Part shown: positions 45,363 through 53,760 of the stretch, piece by piece
Layout: each line of letters begins with the position of its first letter
Numbering within the stretch: the stretch's first letter is position 1
From: an uncultured beta proteobacterium
GTDB lineage: Bacteria; Pseudomonadota; Gammaproteobacteria; Burkholderiales; SG8-39
Length of the DNA: 64,000 bases
Reading direction: 5' to 3'
NCBI GenBank assembly: GCA_902826155.1
Contig: CADEDU010000013.1
Location: 40,078 to 104,077, forward strand
The notes under the pieces: generated by a model
What the model was told of the DNA's origin: nothing
Databases searched by the model: none
What the model saw: only the letters and a program-made list of their open reading frames with translations
Position numbers and translations under genes: made by a program

Positions 45363-45584
45363 ATGGACGCGCGACTTGCCTTTACCTCCGGCGGCATGCA
45401 GGTTTTCAACGCTGACGGCAGCGGGCGCATCGTGCCCGCCGGACCCTGCTACATCCTGCCGCCGTCCGCGCCGTCGCAATCCAGCACCGTGCGCTGGGAA
45501 GAAGGCGGCATCACCCGTAGCGCAACCATCTCGCCGCAGGCATTGCGCGGCTATCTGATGGGCTGCATCGTGCAGTATTCGTAG
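45363..45584 (+). CDS. Unknown 73-residue protein
   Basis: A small soluble beta-rich protein with repeated Gly/Pro turns (GSGRIVPAGPCYILPPSAPS) and two Cys. GAGGACACC precedes the ATG. It has its own promoter region (235 bases from thiC) and is convergent with the TRAP transporter operon. Not recognised; it could be a small regulator or stress protein. Confidence 0.5.
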   Translation: MDARLAFTSGGMQVFNADGSGRIVPAGPCYILPPSAPSQSSTVRWEEGGITRSATISPQALRGYLMGCIVQYS

Positions 45585-45633
45585 AGCGGGCGCACCGCAC
45601 CGAACTCGACCGGATATCGTTCAAGGCTTCAGT

Positions 45634-46929
45634 TCACGGCTTCAGATAGCCCGACCAGCGCGGCAACGCCGTCACCAGATCGGGCACCAGTACCATCAGG
45701 AACAGCAGCGCCATCAAGACACCGATCAGCGCCCAGCTCTCGCGGATGATTTCGCGCAGCGGAATCCTGGCAAGCGCGGCGAGCACGAACAGCAGCAGGC
45801 CATAGGGCGGCGTCACCAGTCCGATCGTGACATTGAAGATGATCACGACGCCGAAGAAGACCGGGTCGATCTTCAGCGCCAGCACGCTCGGAATGAGCAC
45901 CGGTACCAGTACGAGCAGCATCGTGGTCGCGTCGATCAGGCATCCGAGCACCAGGAACAGCACGTTGACCGTGAGCAGGAAACCGAGCGCCGACAAGCCC
46001 AGGCCGCCGATCCACGCCGCAAGCGTCTTGTCGAGCTGCTCAGCGGTCACCGCGTAGTTGATCGCGAACGCGCCGCAGATCATCAACAGAATCACCGACG
46101 TCTGCCGCGCGGTTTCGACGAACACGGCGAGCAGCTTCGTCGCGCTCAGCTCGCGATAGATCGCCCCCGCCAGTACCAGCGCGTAGAGCGCGGCTACCGC
46201 CGCCGATTCCGTGGGCGTGAACTTGCCCGAGTAGATGCCACCCAGCAGCACCACCGGCATCCCGAGCGGCGCCAGCGCGCGCAGGACGAGGCGCCTGCGC
46301 TCCATCTTGCCAACCGCGTGTTCAACGGGGAAGCGACGCCGCACGGCGGTAAGGTAGACCACGATCATCATCGCCGCCGCCATCAGCAGACCCGGAATCA
46401 CGCCGGCCAGAAACAGTGCGGCCACCGACACGTTGGCGATCAACGCGTACAGGATCATCGGGATCGACGGCGGGATCATCGGTCCGAGCGTGGCCGAGGC
46501 GGCGACGATGGCCGCAGCGAATCCGCGCGGATAGCCCGCCTGCGTCATCGCGCGAATGGTGACCAGGCCCGGACCCGCAGCGTCGGCCACTGCGCTGCCG
46601 CTCATGCTCGCGAACAGCACGCTCACGACCACGTCGACCTGCGCCAGCCCGCCGCGGATACCTCCGACCAGGGCATGGCAAGCCGCGAACAATCGATCCG
46701 AGATCGAGCCCGCGTTCATCAGATTCGCCGCGAGCATGAACATCGGGATCGCGAGCAGCACGTAGTTGTTGGCGAGCGTGTTGAGGATCTGATCGGCGAG
46801 CAGTCCGACATCGCGCCCGGCGGCATACAGGTACGCGAGGCTCGCGACGATCATCGCCAGCGCGATCGGCACGCGCACGAGCGACAGTGCGATGAACACC
46901 GCCAGCAACAGCAGGAACGCGCCGCTCAT
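45634..46929 (-). CDS. dctM: TRAP transporter large permease (DctM/SiaM type)
   Basis: A 431-residue membrane protein with about twelve hydrophobic segments and the DctM motif (PMFMLAANLMNAGSISDRL, then ASATLGPMIPPSIPMILYA). It carries sodium-driven uptake of carboxylates together with the small permease and receptor upstream. Its substrate follows the receptor's. It is the last gene of the operon that starts at the receptor at 48418. Confidence 0.92.
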   Translation of the reverse strand: MSGAFLLLLAVFIALSLVRVPIALAMIVASLAYLYAAGRDVGLLADQILNTLANNYVLLAIPMFMLAANLMNAGSISDRLFAACHALVGGIRGGLAQVDVVVSVLFASMSGSAVADAAGPGLVTIRAMTQAGYPRGFAAAIVAASATLGPMIPPSIPMILYALIANVSVAALFLAGVIPGLLMAAAMMIVVYLTAVRRRFPVEHAVGKMERRRLVLRALAPLGMPVVLLGGIYSGKFTPTESAAVAALYALVLAGAIYRELSATKLLAVFVETARQTSVILLMICGAFAINYAVTAEQLDKTLAAWIGGLGLSALGFLLTVNVLFLVLGCLIDATTMLLVLVPVLIPSVLALKIDPVFFGVVIIFNVTIGLVTPPYGLLLFVLAALARIPLREIIRESWALIGVLMALLFLMVLVPDLVTALPRWSGYLKP

Positions 46930-46938
46930 GGCGGGCGC

Positions 46939-47436
46939 CTAGAGGCGGTCCTGCCAGCCGGCGCGCAGCAGCGTGGCCGCGCGGGCAAGCAGGCGCAGCG
47001 CCACGGCCACGACAAATACCACGAAGCAGAAGTACACGAAATCGAGACGCCACTGCAGCGCGGCGGTGCGCTCGCGCCACAGGAACACGATGAAGTCCGC
47101 AATCTTGGGTGCGGCGGCCAGCAGCACCAAGCCTGCGAACCCGCATCCAAGTACGCCAACCCAGCGTCGTGCCGCGCTCGGCAGCGTCGAATCCAGCAAT
47201 TCGAACGCAACGTGATCGGCTAGCCGTACCGCGAACGCGCCGGTGATGAATACGCACCACAGAAACAGCACGACCGCCAGCTCATCGATCCACACCAGCG
47301 GCGCGCCGAACAGATAGCGGCGTACGACCCCGAGGAGTATCGCGACGAGGACACCGGCGAGCAACAGCGCGGCCACCCATTCGCCACCACGCTGCAGCCA
47401 GAGAAACGCAGAACGCCGGTCCGCGCTAGCGGACAC
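46939..47436 (-). CDS. dctQ: TRAP transporter small permease (DctQ type)
   Basis: A 165-residue protein with four membrane helices and the RRYLFGAPLVWIDELA segment. It starts with GTG at 47436, inside the end of the receptor gene (an 11-base overlap), and a GAGG precedes it. It is nine bases before dctM. Confidence 0.88.
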   Translation of the reverse strand: MSASADRRSAFLWLQRGGEWVAALLLAGVLVAILLGVVRRYLFGAPLVWIDELAVVLFLWCVFITGAFAVRLADHVAFELLDSTLPSAARRWVGVLGCGFAGLVLLAAAPKIADFIVFLWRERTAALQWRLDFVYFCFVVFVVAVALRLLARAATLLRAGWQDRL

Positions 47437-48418
47437 GCATCACCTCTTCCATCATCTTGCGATTCCACGGCTTGGCCGCTTCGGCGTTGGCGTACACCTT
47501 GTCGGCATTGGCGCGAAAGCCGGCCAGGTCTGGTCGGGCCACGGTGAGTCCTTTGGCCGCCAGGCCATCGATAACGGTCTTCTCGTCGTTCAGCCGCTGG
47601 TCGTCGTTCCACTTCGTCGAGGCAACCGCGGCGCTCTGTACGGCCTTTTTCTGGTCGGCCGAGAGCTTGTCCCAGAACGGCTTGGCGATCGAGTAGAACA
47701 CCGGCTGCACCAGGTGGGAGGTGATCACTAGCTGCTTGGTGACCTCATGGAACTTCGCGGCGTTCATGATCGTCGGTGGATTCTCCTGGCCGTCGATCGT
47801 GCCGGTTTGCAGTGCGAGGTAGACCTCGGGCATCGCCATCGGCGTGGGCGTGACGCCGATCGATTGACCGAGGAGCAGCCAGTCGGGGCCACCGGGCATG
47901 CGCATCTTCACGCCAGCGAGGTCGGTGGGACCGCTCACGTTGCGCGCCGCGCGCAAGTTCACCTGCCGCGTGCCCAGATACGTTGGCGCGAGGATCACGA
48001 TGCCCATCTTCGCTGCGACCGTGTCGGCGTAGGTTTTGCCGATGGTTCCGGTGAACGTCTTGTGCGCGTGGTCGTAGTCGCGAAACAGGTAGGCGCGATT
48101 GAAGAAACCGAACTCCGGGATCTGCTGCGCGACCTCGAACGTGGTCATCGTGCTCATCTCGAGATTGCCGCGCTGCAGGGCGGGGACTTCGGTCCCCTGA
48201 CGAAACAGCTGACTGGCCGGAAACAGCTGCACGTCGATCGCCGGGGCCGCCTTTTCGACGTCGGCCTTGAACTGCTGCAGCGACCGCGACAGAAAATCCG
48301 ACGGCGGCGCCGCCGTTGAGAAGCGCAGCACGGTCTTGGTTTGCGCGATCGCCGCGGACGAAGCGAGCGTGAGCGCGGCAAGGACGATTGCGGAGGTGAC
48401 GCGACGATTCAATGCCAT
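47426..48418 (-). CDS. dctP: TRAP transporter substrate-binding protein (DctP type)
   Basis: A 330-residue periplasmic protein. The signal peptide ends at AIAQ (about residue 25). DctP-like features include RFSTAAPPSDFLSRSLQQF, the arginine-bearing GVKMRMPGG and QTGTIDGQENPPT. An ATG three codons upstream (48427) is also possible, but the AAAGG site suits 48418 better. It probably delivers a C4- or aromatic carboxylate. Note that it belongs to a different class from the Bug receptors in this window. Confidence 0.9.
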   Translation of the reverse strand: MALNRRVTSAIVLAALTLASSAAIAQTKTVLRFSTAAPPSDFLSRSLQQFKADVEKAAPAIDVQLFPASQLFRQGTEVPALQRGNLEMSTMTTFEVAQQIPEFGFFNRAYLFRDYDHAHKTFTGTIGKTYADTVAAKMGIVILAPTYLGTRQVNLRAARNVSGPTDLAGVKMRMPGGPDWLLLGQSIGVTPTPMAMPEVYLALQTGTIDGQENPPTIMNAAKFHEVTKQLVITSHLVQPVFYSIAKPFWDKLSADQKKAVQSAAVASTKWNDDQRLNDEKTVIDGLAAKGLTVARPDLAGFRANADKVYANAEAAKPWNRKMMEEVMRVR

Positions 48419-48506
48419 GGGGCTCATCCTTTCGTTCTGCAGTGCGAAGGTGCATCAAGACTTGAATTCAGCGTATCACCAACTCCGTGTCGCGCATGAC
48501 GCGCGC

Positions 48507-49538
48507 TCAAACCGCTGGCGGCACCAGCACTACCTTGCCCAATCCCCCGCGCTCGGCCACCAGTCGATGCGCCTCCGCGGCCTGCTCCAGTGGCATCACG
48601 CGATCCATGATCACGCGGAATTCGCCTCGCGCTGCCGCGCCCAACGCGAGCGCGAGATCCTCGCCGGTGATGGTGCCGACCGAACCTTTGATCATGATCT
48701 GATTCAGATACAAAAAACTCACATCCAGCGGAACCGTGCCGCCGCCATGACTGCCCGCGGTAACGAGGCGGCCGCCACGGGCGAGGCTCTTGAGTGCTCT
48801 CGGAAACAGTTCCGGATCGCTGATGTTCTCGAACACCACATCGACCCCACGCCCGCCGGTGATCGCTCGCGCCTCGGCGGTGAGATCCTGCTTGCGATAG
48901 TTGATGCCGACGTCCGCGCCGAGCGCCATCGCCGCGGCAACTCGTTCATCGCCACCGGCCGCCGCGATCACTTTCGCGCCGTACGATTTCGCTACCTGAA
49001 TGCCGGCGCTGCCCAGCCCACCCGAGGCACCCATCACCAGCACCCACTCGCCAGCCTTGAGCCCGGCGTCGTCGCGCAGCATCGAGTACGCCACCGGCGC
49101 GTGCCGCGCGATCACGGTCGCGACCGGAAAGTCCACGCCATCAGGCAACGGAAACGTGATGCGCGCCGGAACCTTCACGTACTGCGCGTAGCCGCCCCAC
49201 ACGTGCACGCCGAGAATCACCGGGGGTGCGCTCGGGCCGAACGGCTTGACGATGAGCGAGGTCACGACGCGATCACCCACGCGCCGATCAGTCACCTGCG
49301 TGCCCACTGCCGCGATCACGCCGGTGGGATCCACGCCGAGCACCAGCGGCGGCTGCACGCGAATCGGATACTTGCCCGATCGCACCACCAGATCGAGTGT
49401 GCGATTGACCGACACCGCCTTCACCTCGATCACGACCTCGTCGGGGCCGGGCTGCGGCGTGGGCACCTCTTCCATCCGCATGACTTCGGGGCCGCCGAAC
49501 TCGCGGACGACCATCGCTTGCATGGTGGGGTTCAACAT
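48507..49538 (-). CDS. Zinc-type alcohol dehydrogenase / quinone oxidoreductase family protein
   Basis: A 343-residue MDR protein. The NADPH-binding motif is MGASGGLGSAGIQVAK, the N-terminal GroES-like domain is intact, and DVVFENISDPELFPRA is present. There is no structural zinc four-Cys loop, so it is the zinc-free quinone oxidoreductase subtype. It lies 60 bases after cobQ on the same strand, so it may be part of the cobalamin-controlled transcript, or may belong to a separate unit with the TRAP operon. Confidence 0.85.
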   Translation of the reverse strand: MLNPTMQAMVVREFGGPEVMRMEEVPTPQPGPDEVVIEVKAVSVNRTLDLVVRSGKYPIRVQPPLVLGVDPTGVIAAVGTQVTDRRVGDRVVTSLIVKPFGPSAPPVILGVHVWGGYAQYVKVPARITFPLPDGVDFPVATVIARHAPVAYSMLRDDAGLKAGEWVLVMGASGGLGSAGIQVAKSYGAKVIAAAGGDERVAAAMALGADVGINYRKQDLTAEARAITGGRGVDVVFENISDPELFPRALKSLARGGRLVTAGSHGGGTVPLDVSFLYLNQIMIKGSVGTITGEDLALALGAAARGEFRVIMDRVMPLEQAAEAHRLVAERGGLGKVVLVPPAV

Positions 49539-49598
49539 GGGTCTCTTCGCACGAGAAAGCGTAAGGATATCGCCCGACTCGAATATGACTATCCCTTC

Positions 49599-51065
49599 TC
49601 ACCCCTCAAGCACCCGCCGCAGCAACGTGGGCTCGAGATGCCGCTCGATCAGGTCGGCCAGACGATCGAACGTGTGCTCGAGCGAGGGCGCAGTCGCACC
49701 GAACAGCGCGCGCAGCACGGCTGGCTGCTCGAACAGCCCGTGCGCGTACAGGCCCAGCACCGAACCCTGTTGCCAGCCGATCGGCTCGCCGGTGTCGTCG
49801 CGCAGCACGACCCCTGTGCCGTCGGTGCGTCCGCAACGGATCTGATAGCCGCTTGCCGCGACACCCGCGAGTCCTGCCCACGGTGCGGTAGTCGCGCCGA
49901 AATGCATCGCCGACTGCAGCAATTGCTTGTCCGCCTCGAATCGCGTCACCAGCGGCAACAGCCCAAGACCCGGCAGCGCCTCATAGCGCACGCCATCGTG
50001 ACCAAGCGGATCGTGCAGCGTGCGTCCGAGCATCTGCAACCCGCCGCAGATGCCCAGCACTGCGCCACCACGCAGCGCATGGCGGTGAATAGCCGCATCG
50101 AGTCCGGTTGCGCGTAGCCAGTCGAGATCACCGCTCACCTGCTTGCTGCCGGGCAGGACGATCCAGTCGGCGCGCTCGAGCGTCGCCACCTCGCGTGCCC
50201 ATGCCAGTTGCACGCCGGGCGCCTGTGCTAGTGGCGCGAACTCGTCGAGATTGCTGATGTGAGGCGGCGCGAGGATCGCGATTCGCAGTGCGGGCTCGCC
50301 ATGGCCGCGCGACGTGTTCGCGTCGAACAGTCCGTCTTCTTCGGGCAGGCCGTGATCGCGCTGCATCGGCAGCACGCCGGCCAGCGGCACACCGGTGAGG
50401 GCCTGCAACTGCTCCGGCCCCGGCGCGAGCAGCGTTGCGTCGCCGCGGAAGCGATTGAGCACGTAACCCTGGAGGATCGGCCGGAGATCGGCGGGCAACA
50501 GCGCATGCGTGCCATGCACGTGCGCGAACGCGCCGCCGCGATCGATGTCGGTGACGAGCAACGCGGCGGTGGGCCCGCTCGCCATCGCCCATCGCGCCGT
50601 GCCGAGATTCACGTAGTCATCGGCGGCGAGGTTGATCTCGGCCGGCGAGCCCGCGCCTTCGACGATGATCAGCTCGTGGCGCGACGCAAGCCGCAGCCAG
50701 GCCTCGCGCGCCGCCTGCGCGAGCAGCGGGCTGCGCTCGCGCCACGCGAGTCGCCCCAGTCCAGGCGCCACCTTGCCGTGCAGCACGACCTGGCTCGCGG
50801 TGTCGTGCTCGGGCTTGAGCAGCACCGGGTTGTGATCGGTGCTTGGCGCGGCACGCGCCGCGAGCGCCTGGAAGTACTGCGCCGAGCCGATCTCGCCGGC
50901 GATGCCGTCGGGCCGTGCAACGACGCGCGCGTTGTTGCTCATGTTCTGCGCTTTGAACGGTGCCACGGCGATGCCGCGCCGCGCCGCCAGCCGGCATAGC
51001 GCGGTGGCCAGGAAGCTCTTGCCGGCACCGCTGCTGGTGCCCCAGACGATCAGCGTGCGAGGCAT
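49599..51065 (-). CDS. cobQ: Cobyric acid synthase CobQ
   Basis: A 488-residue enzyme that amidates adenosyl-cobyrinic a,c-diamide. The N-terminal ATP site is WGTSSGAGKS (8-17), FKAQNMSNN follows, and the glutamine-amidotransferase part has the nucleophile Cys in GICGGLQMLG and the His in YAHGLFE. It is placed 89 bases after btuB, in a B12-uptake/salvage context rather than a full synthesis cluster; no other cob gene is in the window. Confidence 0.95.
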   Translation of the reverse strand: MPRTLIVWGTSSGAGKSFLATALCRLAARRGIAVAPFKAQNMSNNARVVARPDGIAGEIGSAQYFQALAARAAPSTDHNPVLLKPEHDTASQVVLHGKVAPGLGRLAWRERSPLLAQAAREAWLRLASRHELIIVEGAGSPAEINLAADDYVNLGTARWAMASGPTAALLVTDIDRGGAFAHVHGTHALLPADLRPILQGYVLNRFRGDATLLAPGPEQLQALTGVPLAGVLPMQRDHGLPEEDGLFDANTSRGHGEPALRIAILAPPHISNLDEFAPLAQAPGVQLAWAREVATLERADWIVLPGSKQVSGDLDWLRATGLDAAIHRHALRGGAVLGICGGLQMLGRTLHDPLGHDGVRYEALPGLGLLPLVTRFEADKQLLQSAMHFGATTAPWAGLAGVAASGYQIRCGRTDGTGVVLRDDTGEPIGWQQGSVLGLYAHGLFEQPAVLRALFGATAPSLEHTFDRLADLIERHLEPTLLRRVLEG

Positions 51066-51154
51066 GCCGCGATCTCCTGACTAATACGGAACCGGAAAGA
51101 CGCGCAACTCGAGCGACCCCAATCCGAGCGACTCGCCGGACGACTGCACGGCGG

Positions 51155-53086
51155 CTACTGGTAGCGCACGCCGACGAACACGTTCGAGCCCGGTGTCGCG
51201 AAGTTGGTCGCCAACTCGTACTCCTTGTCGAACACGTTGTTCCAGCGCGCGAAGATCCGCCACTCGCGATTGAAGCGGTAGCTCGCTACGAGATTCAGCA
51301 GGGCGTAGCCATCCAATGGCCGGGTGTTGTTGAGATCGTCGAAGCGTCGGCCTGAGGCCACGACCTCCGAGGAGAATGACCACGACCCGACTTCGTAGTC
51401 GAGCGAGGCGCTGCCGTAGCGCTTGGCTCGCCGCGGCAGCACGCGGCCGGAGGCACGATCTTTCGGATCGGCGAGATCGAACGTGCCGCGCACCGACCAG
51501 TTGCTCGTCAGCCGCGCCTGTGCAGACATCGAGTAACCCGCGAGTAGTGCCTGGTTCACGTTGACCGGGCAGCCGAATGGTCGGCCCGCCAGCGGGCACA
51601 CGCCGGTGAACGCGATGAGATCCTCCACGCGATTGCGATAGTAGACGGCACTACCAGAGATCCTCTGGCCGTCGTAGTGCACACCGCCTTCGGCATTGCG
51701 CGCCTTCTCGGGCACCAGTGTCGGATTGTCGAAGCTCGGAAAGTAGAGATCGTTGAAGGTCGGCGCCCGGAAGGCCGTGCCGCCGCTCAGCGTGGCGCGC
51801 CAGCCTCCGCCGAACCGATAGCCATACGCGAGCGAGCCAGTCGTCCTGTTGCCGAACTGATTCGAATCGTCGTTGCGCACGCTGCCCTGGAACAGATGCG
51901 CGCCCGGCGCCCACTGCAGCACGCCGACGCCGGAGTTGGTGTCGCGCTCGTTGGTCGAGAACAGCGTGTTCGAGATGACTCGCTCTTCGCGCCGCTCCGC
52001 TGCCAGTTGGAGCCTGAGCCCGCCGAAGCGAAGATCGTTCTGCCAGGCGTATTGGCGCTGCTTGGTGTCGAACCGGCTGGTCGAGAAGGCCGATCTGTTC
52101 TCGTTGAGGTCGGCGGTCTCGCCCAGACGCAGGCGGGTGGTCCAATTGGGCAGGAGTTGGTGCGCGCTGTGAATCGCGCCGGTGCGTACAGTGGTCTCTG
52201 CGCGATCGTCGAAATTCGCGCTCGTGTCGTACTGCGAAACGATCCGACTCTCGAGGAACTGGACGCCGATCTCGTGGCCGCGCGCCGGCGTGAAGCCGAA
52301 CTGGCCGCTCGCGTGTGCGCGCCGATAGCCGTCGCGGTCCGGATTGAAGCCGAATGCGGACGGATTGCGGATGGCGTTGAAGCCGCGGCTGTCTTCCCTG
52401 CCGACCTGCACGCTGTAGCGCGCGATGTCGGTGCCGCCCGATACGCCCGCACCGATGCGCCAGGTGTCGTAGCTGCCGTAGCCGCCTTCGACGTTGAATC
52501 GCGTTGGCCCTTCGCCCTTGCGCGTGAAGATCTGCACCACGCCGCCGATCGCATCGGCGCCGTACAGGCTCGATGCCGGTCCGCGCAGCACCTCGATGCG
52601 CTCGATCTGTTCGATCGGTATGGCCTGCCAGCTCGCTGCGCCCGCGGTGGAGGAGCCGACGCGCTGGCCGTCGATCAGCAGCACCACCTGCGTGCCGTTC
52701 GAGCCACGCATGAACACGTTGGTGGTCGAACCAGGGCCGCCGGTGGTGGAAATCTCGATGCCGCGTTGGCGCCGCAGCACATCGACCAGGTTCGACTGGC
52801 CCGACGTTGCAAGCTCCTCGCGCGTGATGATGCTCACGTCGGCCACGCTTTCGGCGACCGGCGTCGGCGTGCGACTGCCGGTGACGACGACCTCCGGCAG
52901 CGTGGCCCCGGATGCTTGCTGTTGAGCGAGCGCGGAAGGCGTGAATCCAACCGACAGGAACGCTGCAGGTATGAATACGGCAGCGTACGCGGCTGCGAGA
53001 TTGGGTGCGCGCGTGAACGCGAGTTTGGGCGCGTGATCAGACGACGGGCAACGCGGCCGACGCCGCGGCAAGGCAGATGTGGACAT
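51155..53086 (-). CDS. btuB: TonB-dependent vitamin B12 receptor BtuB
   Basis: A 643-residue outer-membrane receptor. A long N-terminal region (about 1-55, with the signal ending SALAQ) precedes a plug that starts with TLPEVVVTGSRTPTPVAESV, followed by MRGSNGTQVVLLIDGQRV and RGPASSLYGADAIGGVVQI; a C-terminal beta-barrel ends in VFVGVRYQ. The start is 53086. The position behind the cobalamin riboswitch identifies it as BtuB. It needs TonB, encoded at 35661-36404. Confidence 0.9.
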   Translation of the reverse strand: MSTSALPRRRPRCPSSDHAPKLAFTRAPNLAAAYAAVFIPAAFLSVGFTPSALAQQQASGATLPEVVVTGSRTPTPVAESVADVSIITREELATSGQSNLVDVLRRQRGIEISTTGGPGSTTNVFMRGSNGTQVVLLIDGQRVGSSTAGAASWQAIPIEQIERIEVLRGPASSLYGADAIGGVVQIFTRKGEGPTRFNVEGGYGSYDTWRIGAGVSGGTDIARYSVQVGREDSRGFNAIRNPSAFGFNPDRDGYRRAHASGQFGFTPARGHEIGVQFLESRIVSQYDTSANFDDRAETTVRTGAIHSAHQLLPNWTTRLRLGETADLNENRSAFSTSRFDTKQRQYAWQNDLRFGGLRLQLAAERREERVISNTLFSTNERDTNSGVGVLQWAPGAHLFQGSVRNDDSNQFGNRTTGSLAYGYRFGGGWRATLSGGTAFRAPTFNDLYFPSFDNPTLVPEKARNAEGGVHYDGQRISGSAVYYRNRVEDLIAFTGVCPLAGRPFGCPVNVNQALLAGYSMSAQARLTSNWSVRGTFDLADPKDRASGRVLPRRAKRYGSASLDYEVGSWSFSSEVVASGRRFDDLNNTRPLDGYALLNLVASYRFNREWRIFARWNNVFDKEYELATNFATPGSNVFVGVRYQ

Positions 53087-53269
53087 GTGAGGTGACTCCC
53101 CTTTGTTCGAGGCCAGGGAGTGCATCCCCGCACTGCCGTGGCCAGCAAGACATGTGGGAGCTCAACGAAGCGCTGACAGCGGCTTGTGGCGCCGCACACG
53201 TCTTTAACCAGCGGAAGACGGCGAGCGAGCCCAACTGCAGCACCGTGCGCAGCGACCCCGCAGCGCTCC

Positions 53270-53513
53270 CGGTCAGCATCGCCGGCCGGTCTCCGGGCTT
53301 GCGAGCCCGACGCGAAACCATTGCGGTTCGCGCCGGAGTGTTGCGCACGGCCTTCCCAAGGTTTTCGCCTCAGTGGCCCGTGGCGTGCGCCGTTTGTGCT
53401 CGCCTACCGTTGCGGGGGCAGCGCAGGCGTTGACGCACGAATCAATACCGTCGTACGTCGCACCTGCTTCACGTTTCACCCGATGCGCGCTCGGATCGCG
53501 CACCAGGCACCGT
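53270..53513 (-). promoter_or_regulatory. Cobalamin riboswitch upstream of btuB-cobQ
   Basis: On the minus strand the hallmark CTGCCCCCGCAACGGTAGG is at about 53400-53420, then GCCACTGAGGCG and the terminal B12-box block CGGAGACCGGCC at 53283-53300. The 5' part (GGTGAAACG and GCAGGTGCGA) is variable and its start near 53513 is approximate. The expression platform should lie in 53087-53270, between the box and the btuB start at 53086. It would lower btuB and cobQ expression when cobalamin is plentiful. Confidence 0.9.
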
Positions 53514-53730
53514 CGATGACGGCGGAATCTTAGCACCCGTGGAAGGCGAAGCCGGACGGAGACCGATTTGCGCGTTTCGCTGTTGGTCTGCGGGTGCTGG
53601 CTTCATTCGATTCGATATACCGTCCGTAATCCAGACGTAATTTGATCCCTTTCTGCGAACCGCGTGTGATCAAGGCGGGATATTCACGGGAAACTGCAGG
53701 AGAAAGGCACGCGATCCGGATCAATAAATC
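53514..53730. other. Non-coding gap between the riboswitch and the HipA-type gene
   Basis: This stretch holds the promoter of the minus-strand riboswitch transcript near 53520-53600 and presumably that of the plus-strand HipA-type gene. It is less GC-rich than its surroundings, especially from 53600, where short AT-rich words (ATTCGATATA, GTAATTTGATC) occur. I see no gene here. Confidence 0.4.
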
Positions 53731-53754
53731 TCGCCATAATTATCGTCATAATTC
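53731..53754 (+). repeat. Tandem 12-base repeat directly before the HipA-type gene
   Basis: TCGCCATAATTA and TCGTCATAATTC follow each other without a gap and differ at only two positions. The first copy contains the start of an AT-rich palindrome (ATAATTAT). The repeat ends six bases before the start codon at 53761. In a GC-rich genome this is a strong candidate for an operator for the gene's own N-terminal DNA-binding domain. Confidence 0.65.
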
Positions 53755-53760
53755 CAGTCT

